From positions 2,319,501-2,383,500 of the forward strand of contig NZ_CP072865.1 in the NCBI RefSeq assembly GCF_017948245.1: DNA of 64,000 nucleotides, written 5' to 3'. Positions 26,275-35,387 of this stretch are shown here, one piece after another (the first letter of the stretch is position 1; each line of letters opens with the position of its first letter). Under the pieces are notes generated by a model. That model was given only the letters and a program-made list of their open reading frames with translations. It ran no database searches and had not been told where the DNA came from. The translations under genes were made by a program, and so were the position numbers. Source of the DNA: Rhizobium sp. NLR16a (GTDB lineage Bacteria > Pseudomonadota > Alphaproteobacteria > Rhizobiales > Rhizobiaceae).

Positions 26275-26363
26275 CGTTGCCGCCGTCACGCCTCCTCCCG
26301 GCCGCCGTTCGCCTTCTCTGCTTGCAAACAAGCTTTGAGCTCAATCGCGCGCTGCGATTTCCC

Positions 26364-26522
26364 CTAGATTATACAATCTGAAGCTTCTTTTTTGTGTATA
26401 TCAAAGTTATAGAATAATATCTGTATTTCAGCAGCATAGAAAGATCCGCTTCGGATTTCCCCCAGCATTTTTCCCCTTATGTTCTCCGTAAGAGCCATAT
26501 ATGTTCTCTCGTCCATTAGAAA
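26364..26522 (-). CDS. Doubtful low-GC small ORF (52 aa)
   Basis: I do not recognise this. The frame lies in an AT-rich patch that differs from its surroundings and encodes MDERTYMALTENIRGKML and a basic C-terminus with HKKEAS. The residues are protein-like for the last 52 codons only. Further upstream in the same frame the sequence overlaps the oppositely oriented DMT transporter and loses that character. There is no strong ribosome-binding site. It may be a remnant of transferred DNA or simply noncoding. The rest of 26275-26621 holds no other gene. Confidence 0.25.
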   Translation of the reverse strand, partial: FLMDERTYMALTENIRGKMLGEIRSGSFYAAEIQILFYNFDIHKKEASDCII

Positions 26523-26621
26523 CATCTCATAGTTGAGAAGATCGCCTGGATTGAACGCATATCGCGCGCACGTAAAAATTGTCGTCAGAGCCCGACATTG
26601 TCTGCATATTGAAAGGATGCT

Positions 26622-27584
26622 ATGGGAACCGAAAACGCATCCGCGACCGCGGCAATGCATTTTCGTGCAAATATCAGTTGTCTTTCCAGAATTCTGCCCC
26701 GTCGGGGCGAGGCGCTTCGCCTTCCTCCGCAGCACCGGATTTATCCCTTGCCTCTCGACGTCATCCTGCTCGTTCTGTTCGGTGCGTTGCTGCATGCGAC
26801 ATGGAACGCGATCGTCAAAGCGGGAAGCGACAAATCCCTGGATGCGGCGTTGATTTCGGCCGGCGGCGCGGTGTCCGCGCTGCCGTTTCTGGCATTTCTG
26901 CCGTTGCCGCAGAGCGCAGCCTGGCCGTTCATCGGCGCCTCGGCCATCCTGCAGTTCGCCTATTTCCAGCTGGTTGCCGCCGCCTACCGAGCCGGTGATA
27001 TCGGCCTCGTCTATCCGCTGATGCGTGGTTGCGCGCCGTTGCTGGTCGCCGCGACAAGCGGTGTCGTCCTGCGCGAAAATCTTTCCGGCGCCGCTCTTGC
27101 CGGCACCATGACGATTTCAGCCGGCGTCCTGACGCTCGCCCTGGAGGCTCGGCGCAGCAGCGGCCACGCGGTCGCCTTCTCCATTGCCAATGCTTTCGTC
27201 ATCGCCAGCTACACTTATGTTGACGGCATCGGCGCTCGTCTTTCAGGCAATGCGGTTTCCTATACGTTGTGGATGTCGCTGCTGCCGCCGATACTGCTAC
27301 TTGCCTGGGCGGCGTCGCAGCGCGGCAGCTTGACGGTGCTGCGTCACGTTCGCCGCAACTGGTGGCGCGGCCTGATCGGCGGCGCGGGATCAATTGCATC
27401 CTATGGACTGGCACTTTGGGCGATGACGAAGGCGCCGGTGGCGACCGTTGCTGCACTGCGGGAAACTTCGATCCTCTTTGCCCTGGTGCTCTCGGTTGTC
27501 GTATTCAAGGAAAAAGCCGGCATCTGGCGTTACGTCGCTGGCGTCGTCATCGCGATCGGCGTGCTGGTTCTGAAACTCGCCTGA
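26622..27584 (+). CDS. DMT-family transporter (EamA)
   Basis: An inner-membrane permease of the drug/metabolite transporter superfamily, with ten predicted helices in two EamA repeats (VILLVLFGALLHATWNAIVK at the start of the first; WRYVAGVVIAIGVLVLKLA at the end). The ATG at 26622 has AAAGGA just before it, but the first 40 residues are not membrane-like. A TTG at 26748, just before the first helix, is a serious alternative that would give about 278 aa. The substrate is unknown. Its stop codon directly abuts the convergent crotonase gene's stop codon with no terminator between them. Confidence 0.82.
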   Translation: MGTENASATAAMHFRANISCLSRILPRRGEALRLPPQHRIYPLPLDVILLVLFGALLHATWNAIVKAGSDKSLDAALISAGGAVSALPFLAFLPLPQSAAWPFIGASAILQFAYFQLVAAAYRAGDIGLVYPLMRGCAPLLVAATSGVVLRENLSGAALAGTMTISAGVLTLALEARRSSGHAVAFSIANAFVIASYTYVDGIGARLSGNAVSYTLWMSLLPPILLLAWAASQRGSLTVLRHVRRNWWRGLIGGAGSIASYGLALWAMTKAPVATVAALRETSILFALVLSVVVFKEKAGIWRYVAGVVIAIGVLVLKLA

Positions 27585-28364
27585 TCATTCGCCCTTCCAT
27601 TCCGGCTTGCGCTTGCCGAGAAAGGCGCCGATCCCTTCCTGCGCGTCCTGCGTCAGCATGTTGTCCACCATCACCTTGGCGGCATAATCATAGGCCGCCT
27701 CCATTGGTAGTTCGAGCTGCCCATAAAACGCTTCCTTGCCAATTTTCAGGATCAGTGGCGATTTGCCGGCAATCACGGCGGCATATTTGGAAACGACCTG
27801 CGCCAGATACTGCTTCGGCACGATGCGGTTGACGAGGCCGAAATCCTTGGCGGTCGAGGCGTCGATCGTCTCACCGGTCAAGAGCATCTCCATAGCCTGC
27901 TTACGGTGCGCGGCACGGGAAACGGCCACCATTGGCGTCGAACAGAACAGGCCGATATTGACACCCGGCGTGCAGAACGTCGAAGTGTCGGTGCAGATCG
28001 CCAGATCGCACGAGGCGACGAGCTGACAGCCCGCAGCCGTTGCAAGCCCATCGACCTCGGCGATAACAGGTTTTGGCAGATGCGCGATCTTCAGCATGAA
28101 ATCGGCGCAGAGCCGGAAGCTTTTCTCGAAAAAAGCGGCGCCCTGATCTTCGTCAACGCGATGGGCCGTGAGTTCCTTGAGGTCATGGCCGGCGGAAAAG
28201 ACGACGCCGGTGGAGGCGATGACGATGACGCGCACATCCAAATCGGCCTGCGCCTTTTCGAGCTCAGCCATCAGCGCTTCGAGAAGCGCGATCGAAAGCA
28301 CATTGGCCGGCGGGTCGTTAAGCACGAGCCGCAGCACGCCGTCGCGCAACGAGCGGAGCAACAA
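27585..28364 (-). CDS. Enoyl-CoA hydratase/isomerase family, degenerate site
   Basis: A 259-aa crotonase-fold protein. The oxyanion-hole segments are present (SAGHDLKEL and ATAAGCQLVASCDLAI). The two catalytic glutamates of true hydratases are not: the usual PE and neighbouring acidic position read TFCTPGVNIGLFCSTPM. This matches the ECHDC3-like branch of the family, whose activity is unclear. The TTG at 28364, preceded by AGGACGGA, is the best start. No ATG is available before the conserved N-terminus. It is monocistronic. Confidence 0.82.
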   Translation of the reverse strand: MLLRSLRDGVLRLVLNDPPANVLSIALLEALMAELEKAQADLDVRVIVIASTGVVFSAGHDLKELTAHRVDEDQGAAFFEKSFRLCADFMLKIAHLPKPVIAEVDGLATAAGCQLVASCDLAICTDTSTFCTPGVNIGLFCSTPMVAVSRAAHRKQAMEMLLTGETIDASTAKDFGLVNRIVPKQYLAQVVSKYAAVIAGKSPLILKIGKEAFYGQLELPMEAAYDYAAKVMVDNMLTQDAQEGIGAFLGKRKPEWKGE

Positions 28365-28494
28365 TCCATCCGTCCTGTCCGCTTCCTTTCGGAAGGATAC
28401 GATTTCGGCCGTGATGCTGCTCCCTGCACTCGATTTTCACACATTCGTTCTGCCACAAGGCGCCGCCAATTTCGAGCAGGATCCGCCGTCGCGG

Positions 28495-28725
28495 TCAAAA
28501 CCAGAACCATGATTTCGATCTCTCCGCCCTCGCCTGCGCAGGGGTCAGACCGATATCGCGTAGCTCGTCATCGGTGAGTTCCGACAGCTTGCGGCGGCTG
28601 CGGCGCTTTTCGAGCCGACACTCGACGGCTACCAGCAGCCGCCTGCTCCAACGCGCCGTCTCACGATGTTTCAGCCGAAGGGCGCTCAGCGGTATCTCCA
28701 AGCTTTCGTCGAATTCTATAGTCAT
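28495..28725 (-). CDS. DUF1127 small protein
   Basis: A 76-aa protein with a C-terminal DUF1127 (YjiS-like) motif, LSELTDDELRDIGLTPAQAR, after a basic stretch with EKRRSRR. DUF1127 proteins in alphaproteobacteria are small, basic and arginine-rich, and some take part in RNA turnover and in phosphate and carbon metabolism. No such role can be read here. The ATG at 28725 follows AGGATGAAGAG. It is divergent from the neighbouring LysR gene. Another frame extending to 29136 is not real. Confidence 0.8.
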   Translation of the reverse strand: MTIEFDESLEIPLSALRLKHRETARWSRRLLVAVECRLEKRRSRRKLSELTDDELRDIGLTPAQARAERSKSWFWF

Positions 28726-28818
28726 CTCTTCATCCTTTCCTGATGGACGAAAGATGCGATGGAAGGTGCCGCGAAAGAAGCTTATGGATATTATTATATG
28801 CATAAGGATTTCTTTGGA

Positions 28819-29697
28819 ATGGCTCTCAATCTCGACCAACTCGCAACCTTCATCAATGTCGCCGACCTCGGGAGCTTTACGGCTGCGGCCGACAAGGAAG
28901 GCGTGACGCAGCCGGCCGTCAGCCTGCAGATCAAGGGGCTCGAACAGCGGCTCGGCGTCAGGCTGATCGAGCGCGTCGGACGGCGGGCGCAACCGACGGC
29001 GGCGGGCATCGACCTGCTTTCGCATGCAAGGCGTCTGCTTCAGGAGGCAGCCGTGGCGGAAGAAGCGATGATGCCCCACAGGGATGGCGCCAGCGGCCGT
29101 GTGCGCATCGGCAGCGGCGGCACGGCATCGATCCATCTGCTTCCGCGCGCCATCTCCGCCGCCCGGAAGTCCATGCCCGGCCTCGAAATCACCGTCTCGA
29201 TCGGCAATGCCGACGATATTCTGCGCGATCTGGAAGCCAACAGTCTCGACATCGCCGTCGTGGCCCTGCCGGCATCGGGACGGAACTTCGAGATCGAACC
29301 CTTTTTCGAGGAGGAATTGCTGGCTGTCGCCCCCGCGGGCAGCCCCGTGCCCAAGGGTGGACCGGACGCCGCCTTCATGCGCGACAGGACGCTGCTACTA
29401 TATGAGGGCGGCAATACGAGACGGGCAATCGACGCCTGGCTGGCAGCCCCGGGCACCAGGATCCGACCGGCGATGGAGTTCGGCAGTATTGAGGCGATCA
29501 AGGAACTGGTGGCCGTGGGACTCGGCTGGTCGATCCTGCCGGGGTTGGCGGTGAAGCGCGACCGCGCCGGTCTCCTGACGGCATCGTCGCTGCGGCCGAA
29601 GCTGACACGCCGCCTTGGCATGGTTCTTCGCCGGGACAAACATCTGACACGCGGCCTTCGGGAAATGATAAAATGCCTGCGCGCTTTTGAGGATTAG
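28819..29697 (+). CDS. LysR-family transcriptional regulator
   Basis: A 292-aa LysR regulator. The helix-turn-helix is residues 1-60 (LDQLATFINVADLGSFTAAA and GVTQPAVSLQIKGLEQRLG). The effector domain begins with GRVRIGSGGTASIHLLPRAI, and the inducer region contains LYEGGNTRRAIDAWL. The ATG at 28819 follows AAGGA by ten bases. In-frame starts at 28759 and 28798 add a short tyrosine-rich leader that LysR proteins do not normally have. Its target may be the divergent DUF1127 gene or a distant one. Confidence 0.9.
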   Translation: MALNLDQLATFINVADLGSFTAAADKEGVTQPAVSLQIKGLEQRLGVRLIERVGRRAQPTAAGIDLLSHARRLLQEAAVAEEAMMPHRDGASGRVRIGSGGTASIHLLPRAISAARKSMPGLEITVSIGNADDILRDLEANSLDIAVVALPASGRNFEIEPFFEEELLAVAPAGSPVPKGGPDAAFMRDRTLLLYEGGNTRRAIDAWLAAPGTRIRPAMEFGSIEAIKELVAVGLGWSILPGLAVKRDRAGLLTASSLRPKLTRRLGMVLRRDKHLTRGLREMIKCLRAFED

Positions 29698-29816
29698 CGA
29701 TGGTTTTCGACCGACGGCGGGGCAAATATTCAGTTCGATTGTGGGGTATCACAACACCACACTTATAACCATTTGTTTTCATTTGTACTTTTTTCCGTCC
29801 GTCGCGAAAGCCGATA

Positions 29817-29844
29817 TTGACCCGGTGTCACATTGCCTTTATAC
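29817..29844 (+). promoter_or_regulatory. Candidate promoter of rplM-rpsI
   Basis: TTGACC (29817-29822) and TTATAC (29839-29844) are 16 nt apart, in a housekeeping-type layout. This lies about 120 bases before rplM and after an AT-rich stretch. I see no known ribosomal-protein leader structure between the two. Confidence 0.4.
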
Positions 29845-29966
29845 ACCGCGCCAGAACGCAGCCTGTCCGGGCTGCTTTCTTTTTGGCAGGTTCGCGCTTG
29901 CCAATCCAAGCAACAAGAAACGCCCTTAAAGCCCTCGGGCCAAGGGTCCTAAAAGAGAGTATTCAC

Positions 29967-30431
29967 ATGGCAACCTTCTCACAGAAGCCTGCAGAGGTGG
30001 AGAAGAAGTGGGTGATCATCGACGCCGAAGGGCTGGTCGTTGGCCGTCTCGCTTCCATCATCGCTATGCGCCTGCGCGGCAAGCACAAGGCAACCTTCAC
30101 ACCCCACGTTGACGACGGCGACAACGTCATCGTCATCAATGCCGACAAGGTCATTTTCACCGGCAAGAAGTATTCCGACAAGGTCTACTACTGGCACACC
30201 GGTTATGCCGGCGGCATCAAGGAACGCACCGCACGCCAGATCATCGAAGGCCGCTTCCCGGAGCGCGTCCTCGAAAAGGCCGTCGAACGCATGGTTCCGC
30301 GCGGCCCGCTCGGCCGTCGCCAGATGAAGAACCTGCGCGTCTACGCCGGCTCCAACCATCCCCATGAAGCCCAGCAGCCGGTCGCCCTCGACGTTGCCGC
30401 GCTCAACAAAAAGAACGTAAGGAGCGCCTGA
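29967..30431 (+). CDS. rplM: 50S ribosomal protein L13
   Basis: A 154-aa ribosomal protein L13, an early assembly protein of the large subunit. Recognisable signatures are [35 protein letters not shown] and the C-terminal [20 protein letters not shown]. The ATG at 29967 is the family start; the frame extended upstream is not conserved in character. It forms the universal rplM-rpsI operon. The stop codon lies two bases before the rpsI start. Confidence 0.98.
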   Translation: MATFSQKPAEVEKKWVIIDAEGLVVGRLASIIAMRLRGKHKATFTPHVDDGDNVIVINADKVIFTGKKYSDKVYYWHTGYAGGIKERTARQIIEGRFPERVLEKAVERMVPRGPLGRRQMKNLRVYAGSNHPHEAQQPVALDVAALNKKNVRSA

Positions 30432-30433
30432 TC

Positions 30434-30901
30434 ATGGCTGACCTCTCCTCCCTGAAGGATCTCGGCACGGCTTCCGAAGCTGCTGCTCCGGCCCACGTCC
30501 GCAAGGTCGATTCGCTCGGCCGCTCCTACGCCACCGGCAAGCGCAAGAACGCCGTTGCCCGCGTCTGGGTCAAGCCGGGCTCCGGCAAGATCATCGTCAA
30601 CGGCAAGGAATTCGCGGAATATTTCGCGCGTCCGGTGCTGCAGATGATCCTGCGCCAGCCGATCGTCGCGGCTGCCCGTGACGGCCAGTTCGACATCGTC
30701 GCAACCGTTGCCGGCGGCGGCCTCTCCGGCCAGGCCGGCGCCGTTCGCCACGGCCTGTCCAAGGCGCTGACCTACTTCGAACCGGGCCTGCGCTCGGTGC
30801 TGAAGAAGGGCGGCTTCCTGACCCGCGACAGCCGCGTCGTCGAACGCAAGAAGTACGGCAAGGCAAAGGCCCGCCGCTCGTTCCAGTTCTCCAAGCGTTA
30901 A
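30434..30901 (+). CDS. rpsI: 30S ribosomal protein S9
   Basis: A 155-aa ribosomal protein S9, whose C-terminal tail reaches the P-site tRNA. The conserved elements are [58 protein letters not shown] and the terminal FQFSKR. The alphaproteobacterial N-terminal extension of about 30 residues is usual. It is the second gene of the rplM operon and is followed by a strong terminator. Confidence 0.98.
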   Translation: MADLSSLKDLGTASEAAAPAHVRKVDSLGRSYATGKRKNAVARVWVKPGSGKIIVNGKEFAEYFARPVLQMILRQPIVAAARDGQFDIVATVAGGGLSGQAGAVRHGLSKALTYFEPGLRSVLKKGGFLTRDSRVVERKKYGKAKARRSFQFSKR

Positions 30902-30926
30902 TCGCTTCGGACAGACGGAATTTGCG

Positions 30927-30955
30927 AAAGGCCGGGAAAACCCGGCCTTTTTCTT
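30927..30955 (+). terminator. Intrinsic terminator of rplM-rpsI
   Basis: AAAGGCCGGG, AAAA, CCCGGCCTTT is a 10-bp stem followed by TTCTTTG, 26 bases after the rpsI stop codon. The remaining bases up to the MFS gene at 31209 contain no gene. Confidence 0.9.
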
Positions 30956-31208
30956 TGGGTGTTTGATGAATCCCGGGAAGCGCCTGCCGGTCGCCATTGC
31001 CGCACTCCGGTTCTGCTGGTAAAAATCCGACAAAACGCTTCGCGAACGAGCGGAGCGGCAATCAAGGTCGCATCATGGGAACAACCAAGTCCGCAGACAA
31101 CTAAGCCGCAACAACTTTGCGCTGTTGTTGCGGCATCTGTCCAGCAAATCCGATACTGATGAAAGACAGATCGCCGCCGAATGAAAATCATTTGAGCGGA
31201 CCTTACCC

Positions 31209-32396
31209 ATGTCTTATCCGAAAATTCCGTCGTGGAATTACTCCGTGCCGGCAAGCTTGTTGCTGATCGCCCCTTTCGACGTCCTGGCGTCGCTTGCCAT
31301 GGACATCTATCTCCCGGTCGTGCCGACGATGCCCCAGGCACTTGGCACCTCGCCTGAAGTCATCCAGTTGACCCTCAGCCTCTACATGCTTGTGCTCGGC
31401 GTCGGCCAGATTGTCTTTGGTCCGATCTCCGATATCGTCGGGCGACGGCCCGTGCTGATCGGCGGGGCGGCACTCTTTGCCCTTGCGTCCTTTCTGCTTG
31501 CCGGGGCCTCATCCGCACTTCTCTTCGTGGCCTTGCGATTGTTGCAGGCGATCGGCGCCTCGGCGGCTCTTGTCGCCACCTTCGCAACAGTGCGCGACGT
31601 CTACGCCGAACGGCCGGAAAGCAGCGTGATCTATAGCCTGCTCGGTTCGCTGCTATCGCTTGTGCCTGCGTTCGGGCCGGTCGTCGGCGCGGTGATTGCC
31701 GACCACTATGGGTGGCGAGCCATCTTTCTCGTCATCGGCCTGCTTTCGATCGTTGCCATTCTCAATGCCGGCATGCGGTGGCATGAAACCCGCCCCGCTG
31801 CGGCGACGACAACCATCGCCATACGCCCGATCCTCGCGAGCCTGCCCTTCTGGATCTACACGACCGGTTTCAGCGCGGCGATGGGAGCCTTCTTCGTCTT
31901 CTTCTCGACCGCACCCCGTATCCTGATCGATCGGGCCGGCTTTTCCGGCATCACCTTCAGCTTCATCTTTGCCTCGGTGGCCTTGGTGATGATCGTGACG
32001 GCGCGTTTTGCCAAGCGCTTCGTCACACGCTGGGGCATCACAGGCAGCCTCGCAAGAGGCATGACGTTGCTGCTTGTCGGCGCGGTAACGCTTGCTATGG
32101 GAGAGATGTTTCTGCAGGCACCCCTTATCGGCCTCATCCTGCCGATGTGGATCATCGCGATCGGCATTGTCTTTGCGACAGCCGTCACGGCAAATGGTGC
32201 GCTTGCGGCTTTCGGCGATACCGCGGGAACAGCCGTGGCGCTCTACTTCTGTGTCGAAAGCCTGCTGGTCGTTGCAGGCACATTGTTCGTGGTTCTGCTC
32301 GACGGGAACACAGCCTGGCCACTCGCTGCCTATACCGGCGCGGCAGCGCTGATAACGTTGGCCGGATTGCGTCAGCTAGCGCGGAAGGCCGCCTGA
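31209..32396 (+). CDS. MFS exporter, Bcr/CflA type
   Basis: A 395-aa inner-membrane major facilitator with 12 predicted helices. The subfamily shows in LASLAMDIYLPVVPTMPQAL at helix 1, LTLSLYMLVLGVGQIVFGPISDIVGRRP for the loop 2-3 motif, and the gating RLLQAIGASAALVATFATVRD, typical of Bcr/CflA drug:proton antiporters. Members export bicyclomycin, sulfonamides, chloramphenicol or peptides. The physiological substrate here is unknown. It is a single gene after the ribosomal protein operon. Confidence 0.9.
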   Translation: MSYPKIPSWNYSVPASLLLIAPFDVLASLAMDIYLPVVPTMPQALGTSPEVIQLTLSLYMLVLGVGQIVFGPISDIVGRRPVLIGGAALFALASFLLAGASSALLFVALRLLQAIGASAALVATFATVRDVYAERPESSVIYSLLGSLLSLVPAFGPVVGAVIADHYGWRAIFLVIGLLSIVAILNAGMRWHETRPAAATTTIAIRPILASLPFWIYTTGFSAAMGAFFVFFSTAPRILIDRAGFSGITFSFIFASVALVMIVTARFAKRFVTRWGITGSLARGMTLLLVGAVTLAMGEMFLQAPLIGLILPMWIIAIGIVFATAVTANGALAAFGDTAGTAVALYFCVESLLVVAGTLFVVLLDGNTAWPLAAYTGAAALITLAGLRQLARKAA

Positions 32397-32616
32397 GGAA
32401 TTTGCCACGGAATGGCGGCAGCTCAAAACGCAGAGCGGCCGTCAAGCGAGGCATCGCTTGAAATCTCGGCGCACCTCGCCTACCCCTTACCTACCCCGAA
32501 CCGAACATCAGTTCCTTTCGGGGCAGGATCAGGCGGTTTGGTCGTGACGGTGGCCAGGCAATATAAGGTCGACATCGAACGCGACTACGTTGGCGCCCAC
32601 AGAGAAGGAGCCCCCC

Positions 32617-33579
32617 TTGGCGAACAAGACCATTGATCACGCCTTCACGGCGACCAGCCTCACCTCCGCCGCCAGCGACCCGACCTTTGCCGGCGCGCTG
32701 TCCTTCATGCGCCGCCGCTTCACCAAGGAGCTTGCCGGCGTCGATGTCGCCGTCTGGGGCATCCCCTTCGATGCCGCCACATCGAACAGGCCGGGCACGC
32801 GCTTCGGCCCGCAGGCGATCCGGCGTGCCTCGGCGATATTCGACAATGATGCGCAATATCCCTTCAACCGCGACCTGTTTGCCGACATGGCGGTGATCGA
32901 CTATGGCGATTGCCTGCTCGACTACGGCAATCATCAGGACACACCTGGTGCCATCGAACGCCAGGCCAACGCGATCCTCGACAGCGGCGCCTTTCTGCTG
33001 ACGCTCGGCGGCGATCACTACGTCACATGGCCGCTGCTGAAAGCCCATGCGGCAAAACACGGGCCTCTCGCACTCGTGCAGTTCGACGCTCACCAGGATA
33101 CCTGGTTCGACGAAGAGCGGCGCATCGACCACGGCTCCTTCGTGGCGCGGGCCGTGCGCGAAGGTATCATCGATCCTGACCGCTCGATCCAGATCGGCAT
33201 CCGCACCCATGCGCCGGAGGATTGCGGCCTCAATATTCTCTATGGTCATCAGGTCGAAGACATGAATGCCGGCGACATCGCCTCGGCGATCATCTCTCAT
33301 ACGCGCGGCGCCCCTGCCTATCTCACCTTCGATATCGATTGCCTGGATCCGGCCTTTGCGCCAGGTACCGGCACGCCAGTTGCCGGCGGACCGTCGAGCG
33401 CCAAAATCCTCTCGGTGCTGCAGCGCCTGCACCAGCTCGATATCCGCGGCGCCGACGTGGTCGAAGTGTCGCCGCCCTACGACCATGCCGATATCACCGC
33501 CATTGCGGGGGCAACGGTGGCAATGTATATGCTTGGCCTTCATGCCGAGCGACGCGCCATTGCGGCCTCACAAGGCTGA
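32617..33579 (+). CDS. speB: Agmatinase (ureohydrolase family)
   Basis: A 320-aa ureohydrolase that probably splits agmatine to putrescine and urea. The dinuclear manganese site is complete: LTLGGDHYVTWPLL, QFDAHQDTW, and FDIDCLDPAFAPGTGTPVAGG. The ATG-less start is best read as the TTG at 32617 because GAAGGAG precedes it. A further in-frame TTG at 32590 is less well placed. The family also includes guanidinobutyrase and proclavaminate amidinohydrolase, so the substrate is likely but not proven. argC follows 61 bases later, a nitrogen and arginine context. Confidence 0.87.
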   Translation: MANKTIDHAFTATSLTSAASDPTFAGALSFMRRRFTKELAGVDVAVWGIPFDAATSNRPGTRFGPQAIRRASAIFDNDAQYPFNRDLFADMAVIDYGDCLLDYGNHQDTPGAIERQANAILDSGAFLLTLGGDHYVTWPLLKAHAAKHGPLALVQFDAHQDTWFDEERRIDHGSFVARAVREGIIDPDRSIQIGIRTHAPEDCGLNILYGHQVEDMNAGDIASAIISHTRGAPAYLTFDIDCLDPAFAPGTGTPVAGGPSSAKILSVLQRLHQLDIRGADVVEVSPPYDHADITAIAGATVAMYMLGLHAERRAIAASQG

Positions 33580-33640
33580 TTTATCATCGTTCAAATTGAA
33601 TCCGGAAATCCTCAGAACCCATTGAAAGCGCAGGTCTAAC

Positions 33641-34573
33641 ATGGCACCGAAAATCTTCATCGATGGCGAACACGGCACAACGGGTCTGCAGATCCGCACG
33701 CGCATGGCCGGCCGCCGCGATGTCGAGCTTCTGTCCATTCCCGAGGCCGAGCGGCGCAACGCCGCCATGCGCGAAGACATGCTGAACGGCGCCGATATCG
33801 CCATTCTGTGCCTGCCCGACGACGCGTCGAAGGAAGCGGTCCAGATGCTGTCGGGCAACAACAACGTCCGCGTCATCGACACCTCCACGGCCTTCCGCGT
33901 CAATCCCGCCTGGGCCTACGGCTTTGCCGAAATGGACGACGCACAGGCCGACAGGATCAAGGCCGCCCGCTTCGTCTCGAACCCCGGCTGCTATCCCACA
34001 GGCGCGATCGGGCTCATCCGGCCGCTGCGCGCCGCCGGCATCCTGCCGGACGGCTATCCGGTGACGGTCAACGCGGTCTCCGGTTATACCGGCGGCGGCA
34101 AGCAGATGATCGCGCAGATGGAAAACCCGGATCATCCGGATGCGATCACCGCGCCGCATTTCCTCTACGGCCTGCCGCTCACCCACAAACACGTGCCGGA
34201 GATGACCGCACATGGCCTGCTCGACCGAGCCCCGATCTTTTCGCCGTCGGTCGGCAAGTTCGCGCAGGGCATGATCGTACAGGTGCCGCTGCATCTCGGC
34301 GATCTCGCCGAGGGCGCGACGATGGAAAGCATTCACGCGGCACTGGTTGCCCATTATGCCGGACAGGACATCGTCACGGTCGTGCCGCTCGCCGAAAGCA
34401 AGGCGCTCCCCCGCGTCAACGCCGTCGAACTGGAGGGCAAGGACACGATGAAGCTCTTCGTCTTCGGTACGCCGGGTGGTTCCCAGGTCAATCTGGTGGC
34501 GCTGCTCGACAACCTCGGCAAGGGCGCCTCGGGTGCTGCCGTGCAGAACATGGACCTGATGCTCGCCAGCTGA
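33641..34573 (+). CDS. argC: N-acetyl-gamma-glutamyl-phosphate reductase
   Basis: A 310-aa enzyme of arginine synthesis that reduces N-acetylglutamyl phosphate to the semialdehyde with NADPH. The catalytic cysteine is Cys117 in [31 protein letters not shown] is the N-terminal cofactor loop, and [14 protein letters not shown] and HKHVPEM follow. The length fits the short (type 2) ArgC common in alphaproteobacteria. The permease gene starts eight bases after its stop codon, so the two are likely cotranscribed. Confidence 0.96.
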   Translation: MAPKIFIDGEHGTTGLQIRTRMAGRRDVELLSIPEAERRNAAMREDMLNGADIAILCLPDDASKEAVQMLSGNNNVRVIDTSTAFRVNPAWAYGFAEMDDAQADRIKAARFVSNPGCYPTGAIGLIRPLRAAGILPDGYPVTVNAVSGYTGGGKQMIAQMENPDHPDAITAPHFLYGLPLTHKHVPEMTAHGLLDRAPIFSPSVGKFAQGMIVQVPLHLGDLAEGATMESIHAALVAHYAGQDIVTVVPLAESKALPRVNAVELEGKDTMKLFVFGTPGGSQVNLVALLDNLGKGASGAAVQNMDLMLAS

Positions 34574-34580
34574 GGCCACG

Positions 34581-35369
34581 ATGCTGGATAGGCTTGTCGC
34601 CGATATGCAGGCGTGGTTTGCCGCCGCCCTACCCGGTCACGGCATTTATGCGCTGATGGCGTTTGCCTTGATCGCCGGGCTAGCTCGCGGCTTTTCCGGT
34701 TTCGGCGCAGCGTTGATCTTCGTCCCGCTCGGCGGTGCCATCGTCGGGCCGAAGCTGGTCTCGCCGATCCTGCTCGTCATCGACGGCATCGCCACACTGG
34801 GGATGATCCCACCCGCCTGGCGCGACGCCAACCGGTCCGAGGTCTTCGTCATGGCGGCCGGTGCGGCACTCGGCGTCCCGACCGGCACGGCGCTGCTGGC
34901 GCTGCTCGACCCGACGCTGCTGCGCTGGAGCATCACGATCATCGCCATCTGTCTGCTCGCGCTTCTCGTATCGGGATGGCGCTACCACGGCGCGCCGTTC
35001 GCGCCGCTCGGCAGCGGCGTCGGCCTGATTGCCGGACTTTTCAGCGGCGCCGCGCAGCTCGGCGGGCCGCCTGTCGTCGCCTATTGGCTCGGCGGCAAGA
35101 CCGACTTCGCGCGTGTCAGAGCGAATGTCGTGCTGTATTTCTCGATCTCGTCGGTGTTCAGCGCCATCAGCTATTATGTCGGAGGACTGTTCGTGCCCGC
35201 CGTGTTCGCGCTCACCGTCGTCGTCCTGCCGAGTTATGCGCTGGGTCTCTATGGCGGCTCGAAACTGTTCGGGCTTGCCGAGGAACGGACCTTCCGCATC
35301 GCCTGCTACGTGCTGATCGCGGCCGCTGCCGTTATCGGCATGCCGCTGCTCGACGGCGTGCTGCGTTAG
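34581..35369 (+). CDS. TauE/SafE-family membrane permease
   Basis: A 262-aa membrane protein of the sulfite exporter TauE/SafE (DUF81) family, with about eight hydrophobic helices. Family marks include LIAGLARGFSGFGAALIFVP in the first half and the repeated GVGLIAGLFSGAAQLGGPPVVAYW in the second. Members export sulfite, sulfoacetate or related anions. The substrate is not known. Its ATG lies eight bases after argC. It is convergent with ctaA, with 18 bases between the stop codons. Confidence 0.88.
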   Translation: MLDRLVADMQAWFAAALPGHGIYALMAFALIAGLARGFSGFGAALIFVPLGGAIVGPKLVSPILLVIDGIATLGMIPPAWRDANRSEVFVMAAGAALGVPTGTALLALLDPTLLRWSITIIAICLLALLVSGWRYHGAPFAPLGSGVGLIAGLFSGAAQLGGPPVVAYWLGGKTDFARVRANVVLYFSISSVFSAISYYVGGLFVPAVFALTVVVLPSYALGLYGGSKLFGLAEERTFRIACYVLIAAAAVIGMPLLDGVLR

Positions 35370-35387
35370 AACGAAAGGCCTCTCGCT

